Origin: Jannaschia aquimarina
Lineage (GTDB): Bacteria; Pseudomonadota; Alphaproteobacteria; Rhodobacterales; Rhodobacteraceae
Reading direction: 5' to 3'
DNA length: 64,000 bases
NCBI RefSeq assembly: GCF_000877395.1
Contig: NZ_JYFE01000060.1
Span: 1 to 64,000 of the forward strand
Positions 1-8,566 of this stretch are shown one piece after another. The notes beneath the pieces are model-generated. The model saw only the letters and a list, made by a program, of their open reading frames with translations. It searched no databases and was not told where the DNA came from. Made by a program: the position numbers and the translations under genes. How positions within the stretch are numbered: position 1 is the first letter of the stretch; each line of letters opens with the position of its first letter.

Positions 1-57
1 GGGATCGAGCCCCGTCCGATCCGGGCCTCCGGCGGGGATATTTGAGAAGCAGAGAAG
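1..57 (+). repeat. Dispersed intergenic repeat, copy R1
   Basis: The stretch resembles the reverse complement of 35338-35409: both contain ATCGAGCCCCG, CCGATCCGGGC, CCGGCGGG and then a TATTTG tail. The tail here (GGGGATATTTG, AGAAGCAGAGAAG) is also shared with copies near 23480 and 46190. A GGGGG/CCCCC hairpin (stem 127-133 with 138-144) follows before the permease start. It probably lies between the unseen ATPase gene and the permease of the same importer. Mobility or function is unknown. Confidence 0.6.
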
Positions 58-166
58 ATCCGGAGAGCCATCTTCGGAAGACTTGCCCAGACCGGTCCCC
101 ACTCCCGGACATCGGACGGCGGGGGTCCGGGGGGCGTCCCCCGGCCGGGCGGACGGAGGCGCGCGC

Positions 167-1246
167 GTGATCCGGCTGGAGAGGCGGGCCGCGCCGTCGC
201 GCGGATGGTCGGCGGCGGCGCCGGTCGTCGCTGTGATCCTAACGCTGATCGCGGGCGGGTTGATGTTCGCGGCCCTAGGCACCGATCCCGTCGCGGCCTT
301 GCGGGCGATCTTCTGGGATCCGGTCTTCGGAGAGTTCGCCTGGTATTTCCGAGGCCAGCTTTTGGTGAAGGCGGCGCCGCTGGTCCTGATCGCGACCGGG
401 CTGGCGCTGGGGTTCCGGGCCGGGGTCTGGAACATCGGCGCGGAGGGGCAATACATCGTCGGCGCGCTGGCGGGCGCAGCGGCGGGATTGGCCTTCTACT
501 CGGCGGAGACGCGGCTGATCTTCCCCTTCATGGTGCTCTGCGGCCTGCTGGGCGGGCTGGCCTGGGCGATGATCCCGGCGCTGCTGCGTGTCCGATTCGG
601 GGCGAACGAGATCCTGACCTCTCTGATGCTGGTCTACGTGGCCGAGAACCTGTTGGCCTCGGCCGCCGTCGGATGGCTGCGCAATCCCGACGCGGTGGGC
701 TTTCCCGGCTCGCGCAACCTGAGCCGGTGGGAGGCGAGCGCAAATCCCGAACTCATCGCCGGGACCGGTGCCCACTGGGGCGTTCTGACCGCGATCCTGA
801 TCGTCGTCGCCGCCCATGTGATTCTGACGCGGCATCTGGCCGGCTTCCAGATCGAGGTTTCGGGACAGGCCCCGCGTGCCGCTCGGTTCGCGGGCGTGGT
901 GCCGGGGCGCATGGTGCTGATGTGCTTCGGCATCGCGGGCGCGCTGGCTGGCATGGCGGGACTGTTCGAGGTGACGGGACCGGCGGGACAGATCAGCATC
1001 GACTTCGCGTCGGGCTACGGATTCACGGCGATCATCGTCGCGTTCCTCGGGCGGTTGCAGCCCCTGGGCATTCTGGTGGCGGGGCTGCTAATGGCGCTGA
1101 CCTATGTGGGCGGGGACAATGCGGCCTCGAATCTCGGCCTGCCGGTCGCGGCGATCAGCGCGTTCCAGGGGATGCTCCTGTTCTTCCTGCTGGCGGTCGA
1201 CGTTCTGGCGAACTTCCGGGTGCGGGTGGGGAGGGTGGCCGCATGA
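167..1246 (+). CDS. ABC transporter permease, BMP/nucleoside family (BmpB/YufP-like)
   Basis: The 359-residue integral membrane protein is the first permease of a BMP-type importer. It has many hydrophobic segments and the family signature around GLALGFRAGVWNIGAEGQ, where the WNIGAEGQ block is typical of branched-chain-like nucleoside permeases (BPD_transp_2). I chose GTG at 167 because GGAGG at 155-159 sits 7 bases upstream; a longer frame from 83 would add an unlikely Arg/Gly/Pro-rich tail. Its 3' end overlaps the next gene by ATGA. The partner ATPase is not in the window and should lie upstream. The likely substrate is a purine or other nucleoside, by family only. Confidence 0.88.
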   Translation: MIRLERRAAPSRGWSAAAPVVAVILTLIAGGLMFAALGTDPVAALRAIFWDPVFGEFAWYFRGQLLVKAAPLVLIATGLALGFRAGVWNIGAEGQYIVGALAGAAAGLAFYSAETRLIFPFMVLCGLLGGLAWAMIPALLRVRFGANEILTSLMLVYVAENLLASAAVGWLRNPDAVGFPGSRNLSRWEASANPELIAGTGAHWGVLTAILIVVAAHVILTRHLAGFQIEVSGQAPRAARFAGVVPGRMVLMCFGIAGALAGMAGLFEVTGPAGQISIDFASGYGFTAIIVAFLGRLQPLGILVAGLLMALTYVGGDNAASNLGLPVAAISAFQGMLLFFLLAVDVLANFRVRVGRVAA

Positions 1247-1590
1247 AGGGCTTTCTCATCTCCACCCCGCGGGAGCGGTTGATCGCGGTGGCGTTGGCGG
1301 TCGCGGGCTATGTCTGGGCCGCGTTCTGTTTCGACGCGCTGGGCGGGCTGGAGGGGTATGGCGGGGTCGACCTGTTTCTGGTGTTCGCGCCCGGGCTGGC
1401 CATGAGCCTCAAGCCCGTCCGCCCGCTGGTGAACGGCACCTTCGCGCGGGGCAGCCGGTGGGACGTCGCCCGATTCTGGGCGGGCTGGACGTTGTTCGGG
1501 CATTTCGCCGCGATGATCTGGGCCGTCCTCGACGACTGGGTCCTGGCCGGGCTTCCACCCCTCCTCTGGTCCGGCGCGGAGGGTGCATGA
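1243..1590 (+). CDS. Small membrane protein of unknown function, 115 aa
   Basis: I do not recognise this protein. It starts on an ATGA overlap with the upstream permease, so translational coupling is likely. Hydrophobic stretches around residues 12-32, 44-55 and 78-105 suggest two or three membrane spans. An Arg/Trp-containing polar segment lies between them, and Trp and Phe are frequent. It is embedded between the two permease genes of a BMP-type importer, which suggests a role as a transporter accessory or simply co-expression. No catalytic motif is visible. Confidence 0.7.
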   Translation: MKGFLISTPRERLIAVALAVAGYVWAAFCFDALGGLEGYGGVDLFLVFAPGLAMSLKPVRPLVNGTFARGSRWDVARFWAGWTLFGHFAAMIWAVLDDWVLAGLPPLLWSGAEGA

Positions 1591-1883
1591 GCAGCGGACC
1601 CGACATAGGACGCGATCTGGTCTTCACCCTGAAGCTGATCGCGGTCGCGCTGACGACGGCGATGTCGATGGTCGGGTGCATCGTGGTTTCGTTGGCGATG
1701 CGGGGGCCGGAAGTGGGAATTGGCGTCGCCTTTGTCGGCATCCTGACACTGGCGGCGCTTGGCGGGCTGAGACTGTGGCGGGGGCGCTGGCCTCTGCCGG
1801 GGCTGGCCATCTGGCTGATCGCGGCGGTGGCGGCGGGCGGCTTGATCTGCACGATGCTGATCGGGGGGGCGAGCTTTGCCTGA
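1587..1883 (+). CDS. Small membrane protein of unknown function, 98 aa
   Basis: I do not recognise this protein. It begins on a second ATGA overlap with the preceding small gene. About three hydrophobic helices are visible: roughly residues 15-37, 46-60 and 72-95. A short basic turn (RLWRGRW) lies before the last helix. No cofactor-binding motif is seen. Like its neighbour, it sits inside a nucleoside-type importer operon, and the pair may act together. An 84-base spacer separates it from the second permease, which has its own strong Shine-Dalgarno. Confidence 0.65.
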   Translation: MSSGPDIGRDLVFTLKLIAVALTTAMSMVGCIVVSLAMRGPEVGIGVAFVGILTLAALGGLRLWRGRWPLPGLAIWLIAAVAAGGLICTMLIGGASFA

Positions 1884-1967
1884 GGAACCTCGGTACCAGC
1901 CGCGTGGCGGAAGACCGTCCCGACAGAATCGGGTGCACCTTCCAGTCGCGATCCGGAGGGCTTTGCC

Positions 1968-2894
1968 ATGATCGGCTCCATCGATCCGGCATTGCTGATC
2001 GCGTCGCTGATGGTCGCCTCCACCCCGATCCTACTGGCCGCGCTGGGCGAGTTGGTGGTGGAGAAGGCCGGCGTCCTGAATCTGGGCGTCGAGGGGATGA
2101 TGATCGGGGGCGCCGTCGTCGGCTTCATCGCCGCGGCCACCAGCGGATCGGTCTGGTTGGGTTTTCTGGCCGCCATCCTGGGCGGCGCGGGGCTGGCGCT
2201 GATCTTCGGGGTGCTGACGCAGGTCTTCCTGTCGAACCAGGTCGCGACGGGTCTGGCGCTGACGTTGTTCGGGCTGGGGCTGGCCAGCCTGCTGGGCCAG
2301 TCCTGGGTCGGCATCAAGGGGCCGGGCGTGGACCGGCTGGACGTCCCGATCCTGTCGGACCTGCCCGGGGTGGGGGTTGCTCTGTTCCGCCACGATCCGA
2401 TCGTCTACCTGTCGCTGGCGCTGGTCGTGGGGGTCTGGCTGTTCCTCAACCGCTCCCGCGCCGGGCTGGTCCTGCGCGCCGTGGGTGAGAGCGCCGAGGC
2501 CGCCCACGCGCTGGGCTATCCGGTGCGCGCGGTGCGGCTGGCGGCCATCGCCTTCGGGGGCGCCTGCGCCGGGCTGGGCGGCGCCTATCTGAGCCTCGTG
2601 CGAGTGCCGCAATGGACCGACGGGCTGACGGCCGGGGCGGGCTGGATCGCGCTGGCCATCGTGGTCTTCGCCTCGTGGCGGCCGGAACGCGCGCTGGTCG
2701 GTGCCTATCTCTTCGGCGGGATCAGCGTGCTGCAGCTCAACTTGCAGGCGGCGGGCGCGGATATTCCCGTCGAGCTGCTGAGCGCATCGCCCTACCTTGT
2801 CACCATCCTCGTGCTGGTGCTCATATCGCGGCGCCGCGAGAGGGGGGGCGACGCGCCCGCCGATCTCGCCAAGCCGTTCCATGCCTCCGCGTGA
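1968..2894 (+). CDS. ABC transporter permease, BMP/nucleoside family (BmpC/YufQ-like)
   Basis: The 308-residue second permease of the importer is strongly hydrophobic throughout. The GELVVEKAGVLNLGVEGMM block near residues 25-45 is the conserved signature of this subfamily; the paralogue at 54106-55023 has GELICERAGVLNLGIEGIM. GGAGG lies just upstream of the ATG at 1968. It pairs with the permease at 167-1246 to form the membrane channel. Nucleoside or nucleobase transport is inferred from family membership. Confidence 0.9.
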   Translation: MIGSIDPALLIASLMVASTPILLAALGELVVEKAGVLNLGVEGMMIGGAVVGFIAAATSGSVWLGFLAAILGGAGLALIFGVLTQVFLSNQVATGLALTLFGLGLASLLGQSWVGIKGPGVDRLDVPILSDLPGVGVALFRHDPIVYLSLALVVGVWLFLNRSRAGLVLRAVGESAEAAHALGYPVRAVRLAAIAFGGACAGLGGAYLSLVRVPQWTDGLTAGAGWIALAIVVFASWRPERALVGAYLFGGISVLQLNLQAAGADIPVELLSASPYLVTILVLVLISRRRERGGDAPADLAKPFHASA

Positions 2895-2951
2895 CTGTCC
2901 GCGGGACCGGGGGCCAATCGACCCGATAACGGGGAAACTGGGGAGAGATAC

Positions 2952-4034
2952 ATGAAACTGAAGGCACTTCTGGCCGCCACGCTGCTGGCGGCCGCGCCGG
3001 CGCTGGCGCAGGACGATCCGGTGAAGGTCGGCTTCGTCTATGTCGGGCCGATCGGCGACGGCGGCTGGACCTATCAGCACGACCAGGGCCGTCTGGCCGT
3101 CGAGGAGCATTTCGGCGACGCCGTCGAGACCGTCTACCAGGAGAGCGTGCCCGAAGGCGCCGATGCCGAGCGGGTCATCACCCAGATGGCGCTGCAGGGG
3201 GCGGACATCATCTTCACCACCTCATTCGGCTACATGGACGCGACCAATGCCGTCGCCGCCCAGTTCCCGGATGTGAAGTTCGAGCACGCCACCGGCTACA
3301 AGCGCGAGCATCCGAACGTCTCGACCTATGACGCGCGCTTCTACGAGGGCCGCGCCGTGATCGGGACCATCGCGGGCCACCTGACCGAGACGGACCAGAT
3401 CGGCTACATCGCGTCCTTCCCGATCCCCGAGGTGATCCAGGGCATCAACAGCTCGTTCCTGCACGCGCAGAAGGTGAATCCGGATGTCGAGATGAACGTG
3501 GTCTGGGTCTACACCTGGTTCGACCCCGCCAAGGAGGCCGATGCCGCGAAGGCTCTGATCGACCAGGGCGTCGACGTGATCCTGCAGCACACCGACTCGA
3601 CCGCGCCCCAGGCCGCAGCCGCCGAGGCGAACGAGAACGGGGGCCGCGTCTTCACCTTCGGGCAGGCCAGCGACATGGCCGAGTTCAAGCCGACCCCGCG
3701 CGTCGCCTCGATCATCGACGAATGGTCGCCCTACTACATCGAGCGGGTGCAGGCGGTGATCGACGGCACATGGGAGCAGGCGGCCCATTGGGGCGGGATG
3801 CCCGAGGGCGAGGTCGTGATCGGCGAGATCACCGATGCCGTGCCCGCCGAGGTCAAGGCCGAGGCCGAGGCGATGATCGAAGCCATCACCGCGGGCGAGT
3901 ACCACCCGTTCACCGGCCCCATCGACAAGGCCGACGGTTCGGTCTGGCTGGAGGACGGCGAAGTCGCCGATGACGGCGCGCTGGCCTCGATGGATTTCTA
4001 CGTCGAGGGCATCGACGCCGAGATCCCGAACTGA
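2952..4034 (+). CDS. BMP family ABC transporter substrate-binding protein
   Basis: The 360-residue periplasmic binding protein is of the BMP/PnrA type. It has a cleavable signal peptide (Met-Lys start, hydrophobic core, ALAQ cleavage region near residue 20). The mature part opens with DDPVKVGFVYVGPIGDGGW, typical of the family, which binds purine nucleosides in characterised members. It is transcribed last in the importer operon, 57 bases after the second permease, with GGGGAGAG as ribosome binding site. A rho-independent terminator follows at 4059. Confidence 0.92.
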   Translation: MKLKALLAATLLAAAPALAQDDPVKVGFVYVGPIGDGGWTYQHDQGRLAVEEHFGDAVETVYQESVPEGADAERVITQMALQGADIIFTTSFGYMDATNAVAAQFPDVKFEHATGYKREHPNVSTYDARFYEGRAVIGTIAGHLTETDQIGYIASFPIPEVIQGINSSFLHAQKVNPDVEMNVVWVYTWFDPAKEADAAKALIDQGVDVILQHTDSTAPQAAAAEANENGGRVFTFGQASDMAEFKPTPRVASIIDEWSPYYIERVQAVIDGTWEQAAHWGGMPEGEVVIGEITDAVPAEVKAEAEAMIEAITAGEYHPFTGPIDKADGSVWLEDGEVADDGALASMDFYVEGIDAEIPN

Positions 4035-4058
4035 GCGTCGCCTCGCGCGAGAGCTACG

Positions 4059-4085
4059 CCCGGTCGGAGACGGCCGGGTGTTTTT
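4059..4085 (+). terminator. Rho-independent terminator after the BMP importer operon
   Basis: CCCGGTC (4059-4065) pairs with GGCCGGG (4072-4078, one G-T pair) around a 6-base loop and is followed by TGTTTTT. It lies 25 bases after the stop of the substrate-binding protein gene. Confidence 0.8.
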
Positions 4086-4277
4086 CGTCAGCGGTGTGTT
4101 CTTGTCGGATGCCATCCGACGAATTCGGGGCTCGTTGCGAGCGGCAGCAGGGGGGAGCCGGAGCCGGCCGTGGACGTTTCAGACAAACCCCTGCTTCTAC
4201 ATCCAAGGCTCGACATTTGGCTTCTCTCCCGACCGATGCCATAACATCCTGAGCCAAGAAAACTGGAGACGACTTTG

Positions 4278-4715
4278 ATGCTCGTTGTCGGCTGGCAGGA
4301 GCGGGTCGATCTCCCGCTTCTCGGGCTTACGAATCTGAAGGCGAAGATCGACACGGGTGCGCGCACATCCGCCCTGCACGCCACCGACATTGTGGCATTC
4401 GAACGTGATGGAAGTCGATGGGTTCACTTCCATACGCGCTTCGACGACGACGCCCGTGACACGGATGTCGAATGCCCCATTCATGATCAACGCGAGATCA
4501 CGAATACAAGCGGGGTTCCAGAAAGACGATATGTGATCCGAACAAAGTTTCGGATTTCCAATCGGCTCTGGAGAATCGACTTATCTCTGACCGAAAGGAC
4601 CGAGATGAAGTTTCGGATGATCATCGGCCGAACGGCTCTCCGTGGTCATTCGATTCTCGTAGATCCTGGCAAACGCAACCTGACAACACTCGCACCTGCA
4701 AAACCCAACCATTAA
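4278..4715 (+). CDS. RimK-associated retropepsin-like aspartic protease (ATP-dependent zinc protease family)
   Basis: The 145-residue protein belongs to the family annotated as putative ATP-dependent zinc protease (PF05618), now regarded as a retropepsin-like fold. The hallmark [13 protein letters not shown] lies at about residues 24-36 and supplies the catalytic Asp of a DTGA motif. [11 protein letters not shown] near residues 113-123 is the second conserved block. ATG at 4278 is preferred over TTG at 4275; GGAG sits about 9 bases upstream. It is followed 14 bases later by a RimK-type ligase. In other bacteria RimB-like members are linked to removal or control of RimK-added glutamates, so that role is inferred. 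The gene is less GC-rich than its flanks. Confidence 0.85.
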   Translation: MLVVGWQERVDLPLLGLTNLKAKIDTGARTSALHATDIVAFERDGSRWVHFHTRFDDDARDTDVECPIHDQREITNTSGVPERRYVIRTKFRISNRLWRIDLSLTERTEMKFRMIIGRTALRGHSILVDPGKRNLTTLAPAKPNH

Positions 4716-4729
4716 AGAGAGAGTTTCAC

Positions 4730-5635
4730 ATGAAGATCGCGATGCTGGCCCGTAACGCGGAGCTCTACTCACATAAGCGCCTCAAGGAAGCCGCCGAAGA
4801 GCGCGGCCACGAACTCGACATCATCAACACGCTGCGCTGCTACATGAACATCGCCTCGCGTAGGCCTGAGATCTATTACAACGGCGAGAAGCTTCCGAAA
4901 TACGATGCCGTGATCCCCCGGATCGGCGCGTCTGTCACTTTCTACGGGATGGCAGTGCTGCGTCAATTCGAGATGCAAGGTGTCTATCCGCTGAACGAGT
5001 CTGTCGCGATTGGCCGGTCGCGGGACAAGCTGCGCTCGATGCAGCTTCTGGCGCGCGATGGGGTCGGTCTGCCAGTGACGACCTTCGCCCACGACCCGAA
5101 GCAGACAGAGGAAGTTCTGGAGGTTGCTGGCGAGGCACCGCTTGTAATCAAGCTCCTCGAAGGGACGCAGGGCCTCGGAGTCGTTCTCGCCGATACGAAC
5201 CGTTCGGCGAAATCCGTCGTCGAGGCTTTCCGAGCATCCGGGACAAACATCCTGATCCAAGAATTCATCAAAGAGGCGGGCGGCACGGACATTCGAGCCA
5301 TCGTGATCGGCGGGAAAGTGATTGCCGCCATGAAGCGTACGGGAGCTGAAGGCGAATTCCGCTCGAACCTCCACCGGGGAGGTTCAGCCCAGTTGGTCAA
5401 GCTCACGCCCGAGGAGCGGTCCACAGCCGTAAGGGCAGCCAAGGCCATGGGGCTGAATGCCTGCGGTGTCGATATGCTGCGGGCCAATCACGGAGCCGTC
5501 GTGATGGAGGTCAATTCCTCTCCGGGACTAGAAGGCGTCGAAAAGGCGACCGGGCTCGATGTTGCAGGAAAAATGATCGAGTTTCTCGAGAAAAATGCCA
5601 AGCCTGGCAAGACAGGGACCAAGGGCAAAGGCTGA
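4730..5635 (+). CDS. rimK: RimK family ATP-grasp alpha-L-glutamate ligase
   Basis: The 301-residue cytosolic enzyme belongs to the ATP-grasp superfamily, and its length fits RimK. The N-terminal domain begins MKIAMLARN and contains the conserved [13 protein letters not shown] block. The ATP-grasp part carries [14 protein letters not shown] near 140, [12 protein letters not shown] near 180 and the metal/ATP motif [19 protein letters not shown] near 260. Known members add glutamates to the C-terminus of ribosomal protein S6. It lies between the aspartic protease and an aspartoacylase-like gene, with a 1-base stop/start overlap (TGATG) to the latter. Whether S6 is the target here is not visible. 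Confidence 0.92.
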   Translation: MKIAMLARNAELYSHKRLKEAAEERGHELDIINTLRCYMNIASRRPEIYYNGEKLPKYDAVIPRIGASVTFYGMAVLRQFEMQGVYPLNESVAIGRSRDKLRSMQLLARDGVGLPVTTFAHDPKQTEEVLEVAGEAPLVIKLLEGTQGLGVVLADTNRSAKSVVEAFRASGTNILIQEFIKEAGGTDIRAIVIGGKVIAAMKRTGAEGEFRSNLHRGGSAQLVKLTPEERSTAVRAAKAMGLNACGVDMLRANHGAVVMEVNSSPGLEGVEKATGLDVAGKMIEFLEKNAKPGKTGTKGKG

Positions 5636-6678
5636 TGCGGAAACGCCCCGGCTTCGAGATCGGCGGAGAAGAAGTCTTGCCGGGACAGCGCCGAACGATC
5701 GACCTTCCCGTGAGTTCGTTGTCTGACCACACGCCGGTCAACATGTCGGCCCATATTGTCCACGGCAAGGGTGATGGCCCTGTTCTCTTCGTCAGCGCCG
5801 GAGTGCATGGCGACGAGGTGATCGGGATCGAAATCGTGCGCCGTCTCTTGAAGTCTCCGGCCTTGCGAGGCCTGAGAGGTACGTTGATTGTCGTTCCTAT
5901 CGTGAATTCCTTCGGGTTTATAAATCGCTCCAGGTATCTGCCGGATCGACGTGACCTGAACCGATCCTTCCCTGGAAACGAAGGCGGATCGCTTGCAGCG
6001 AGACTCGCCCATCTTTTCCTAAATGAAATCGTGTCCCGCTCGGACATCGGAGTCGACCTGCATTCAGCGGCGATCCATAGGATCAATTACCCTCAGGTTC
6101 GCGTCTCTCCAGATGACTCGCCGGCACGAGCGCTCGCGGAAGAATTTGGCGCGCCGATCATCATGGAGTCTCCGATCAGGCAGGGCTCATTGCGACGCTC
6201 GGCGAAGGACATGGGAAAGACGGTTTTGCTCTTCGAGGCGGGTGAAGGCCTGCGATTCGATGAGGTGTCCGTGCGCTCAGGTCAGGTCGGAATCCTGAGG
6301 GTCATGAAATCATTGCAGATGATATCGGGTCGGGGCGTCGCCGCCGCCAAAGCTCCACCGCAGATTTGTTCTTCGAGCAAATGGTTGCGCGCACCGATGG
6401 GAGGTCTCTTTCGAAGCCTGAAGGCTGACGGAGACGCGGTGCGCAGAAAAGACGTCTTAGGTGTGGTGTCTGATCCGTTTGGAGAAGACGAAACGGACGT
6501 GGTGGCACCATTTGACGGCATTATCGTAGGTCGAGCCGTGCTGCCGGTCGTCAACGAAGGCGATGCCGTGTTCCACCTGGCGCGCGTGCAGTCTGTAGAG
6601 AAGGCCGAAGATGCAATGGATGATCATTCGAGCCAGCTCTCGGATGATCCAATGTTCGACGAGGACGAGATCATCTGA
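5635..6678 (+). CDS. Succinylglutamate desuccinylase/aspartoacylase family zinc hydrolase
   Basis: The 347-residue protein belongs to the M14-like AstE/AspA family. Zinc and substrate motifs are visible: GVHGDEVIGIEIVRRLL (His and Glu ligands) near residues 58-74, RDLNRSFPG near 105-113 and the third zinc-ligand block VDLHSAA near 142-148. The C-terminal half has a biotinyl/lipoyl-like beta region (PFDGIIVGRAVLPVVNEGD) and an acidic tail. It shares a TGATG junction with rimK, so co-translation is likely. In a RimK operon it may hydrolyse amide-linked glutamate or a small acyl-amino acid; the substrate is unknown. Confidence 0.85.
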   Translation: MRKRPGFEIGGEEVLPGQRRTIDLPVSSLSDHTPVNMSAHIVHGKGDGPVLFVSAGVHGDEVIGIEIVRRLLKSPALRGLRGTLIVVPIVNSFGFINRSRYLPDRRDLNRSFPGNEGGSLAARLAHLFLNEIVSRSDIGVDLHSAAIHRINYPQVRVSPDDSPARALAEEFGAPIIMESPIRQGSLRRSAKDMGKTVLLFEAGEGLRFDEVSVRSGQVGILRVMKSLQMISGRGVAAAKAPPQICSSSKWLRAPMGGLFRSLKADGDAVRRKDVLGVVSDPFGEDETDVVAPFDGIIVGRAVLPVVNEGDAVFHLARVQSVEKAEDAMDDHSSQLSDDPMFDEDEII

Positions 6679-6876
6679 CACTCATCACGACGATGGCTCG
6701 CGAATTGACCCGCAATCCCCTTTTGGAGATGGCGGTCGCATAATCCTCGGCTGCCGTTGATTTTTCTTTAGCATTCGGGAGACCAGGGCTCAAACCGAGC
6801 ACGCAAGCCCCCCCTTCGTGCCATGCTCCCCTTCTCCAGCCACTCCCCACCGGCAGGAAAGCGGAGGGGCACGGCG

Positions 6877-8454
6877 TCAATCGTCGAACAGGTGCGGCGT
6901 GCGGGCGATGAGGGCGGCCGTCTCCTCGTCGCAGGTGAAGACGCGGGTGAGCGTGGCGACGAGGGTCGCTTCGTCCATGCCCTCGTCGATGCGGTAGAGA
7001 TGTTCGAGGTCGATGGCCCGGATCTGTTCGAACTCGGCGACCACGTCCTGCGTCAGCGTGGGCAGAATCTGCCGGATGGTCGAATCGGGCGTGCTGTCAC
7101 CGATCAGGCCGATCCGTTCGGCGTGGCCGCGCAGATAGGCGTCGTCGGTGTCGCATTCGACCAGCAGGACGCGGGTCAGCGACCGGTCGGCGGCGAAATC
7201 GGCCACGAGATCGTGGCGCGCCGGATCGAGGCAGATCACCAGCCGGTCGGCCTCGAACCGGTTGTAGAGCATCCGCAGGACCGCGCGCCGGTGGCGGTGA
7301 CGCTTTGCCAGCGTCCGGTCGATGCCACCCAGATCGGGCAGCGCCGTCTCCTCCTCGTCGAAAAGGTACTCGACGACCGGGATCGACAGCGCCTCGCGCG
7401 CGGTGGCCGCCAGACGCTTGGCGACGTGCCACTTCTTGCAGACGATCACGATCAGCTCGCGCTCGCGGCCCAGGCTGCTTTCGCGCTCCCAGAACCGCTG
7501 GGCGAAGCGGCGGCCCACGCGGCCGCGCTGGGTGAGGAACTCGAACAGGCGGCGCCCGTCGCCCGCGATGGGAAAATCCGTCCGGTCCGAGGACCAGAGC
7601 GCGCCGAGCCGTTCGAGCAGACCATGCGCCTCGGGCGAGATTTTGCGGGCGAAGAGGTAGTCCTGCGCCAGAAGCAGGTCGTGATGATCGTCGTGGAAGG
7701 TCGCCGGCATCCCGTAATCCGTGAACATCAGGAAGGTCAGCGTCCGACTCTCGATCTCGGCTCGGGGCACGAGGTGGCGCACGAGGGTCTGGAAGAAGGT
7801 CTCGTCCGGGATCCAGGTGGTGCGGAAGAAGCGCACGACGTCGCGGCGCCGGTCGATGAAGGCCAGAACCTTCTCGACGGTCGGGCGGCGCAGGCACCAC
7901 CACTGGCTGCCGATCATCACCTCGATGTCGGGAGGGATGGACCGCGACAGGCCCAGGCGGCGCTGCATCTCGAGCAGGGCATAGAAGGTGCGCTTGTGCC
8001 GCCGCTCGTTGACGAGGTGGCGGTAGATCAGCCGTTCTTCCTTCATGCCGGTCTTGATCCAGTCGCTGTCGAAGAAATCGACGCTCTCGATGTAGTCGAC
8101 GTCGCGGGAATCCAGCATCGCATGGGCGTGGCGCGCCGACTTGATCGCCCGGCAATCGCCCGAGATCATGTAGAAATGGCTGGCCCGCGGGAATGCATCG
8201 ACGGCCTTGCGCAACGTGTTCAGCGTGGCCTCGACGAGGCTCCATTCGCCCCAGCCGCATTTCACGCGTGGCTTGGTGACGACGATGTTTGGCTCGCCGG
8301 CGATCCCGCGCTCGATGGCGGCGAATTGCGATGCGGGCGCGCGTCCGTCGAAATGGATCGCCACGTAGTCGCCCGCGGCCGACAGCTCGCGCGCCTGGGC
8401 GACGACGACGTCGGGATCCTTGTGGCAGAGCAGGATGAAGGCGATGCGGGCCAT
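6877..8454 (-). CDS. Core-2/I-branching beta-1,6-N-acetylglucosaminyltransferase family protein with DUF5928
   Basis: The 525-residue protein has an N-terminal GT14-like catalytic region (about 1-290) that starts ARIAFILLCHKDP and contains HFYMISGDCRAIKSA and MIGSQWWCLRR, typical of core-2/I-branching enzymes. The C-terminal part matches the DUF5928 region found in Rhodobacterales. No signal peptide or membrane anchor is visible, so it probably acts in the cytosol on a polysaccharide or lipid-linked sugar. It is divergent from a sulfotransferase across 112 bases. The shared intergenic region suggests co-regulation and a sulfated glycan product, which is inferred. Confidence 0.82.
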   Translation of the reverse strand: MARIAFILLCHKDPDVVVAQARELSAAGDYVAIHFDGRAPASQFAAIERGIAGEPNIVVTKPRVKCGWGEWSLVEATLNTLRKAVDAFPRASHFYMISGDCRAIKSARHAHAMLDSRDVDYIESVDFFDSDWIKTGMKEERLIYRHLVNERRHKRTFYALLEMQRRLGLSRSIPPDIEVMIGSQWWCLRRPTVEKVLAFIDRRRDVVRFFRTTWIPDETFFQTLVRHLVPRAEIESRTLTFLMFTDYGMPATFHDDHHDLLLAQDYLFARKISPEAHGLLERLGALWSSDRTDFPIAGDGRRLFEFLTQRGRVGRRFAQRFWERESSLGRERELIVIVCKKWHVAKRLAATAREALSIPVVEYLFDEEETALPDLGGIDRTLAKRHRHRRAVLRMLYNRFEADRLVICLDPARHDLVADFAADRSLTRVLLVECDTDDAYLRGHAERIGLIGDSTPDSTIRQILPTLTQDVVAEFEQIRAIDLEHLYRIDEGMDEATLVATLTRVFTCDEETAALIARTPHLFDD

Positions 8455-8566
8455 GGGCGTCCGAGGTTCGTTTCCCGACAGGAGACTGTCTTAGCTTCCG
8501 TGTGCCGTTGAAGGAACCGCCCCGAGGCGCTTAAGTGCGTGTCGGGTACAAGAGGGTTCGGTCCAG

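Noticed and set aside
83-166. ATG at 83 as start of the first permease
   Set aside because: It lacks a ribosome site and adds a Gly/Arg/Pro-rich tail; GTG at 167 has GGAGG at ideal distance.
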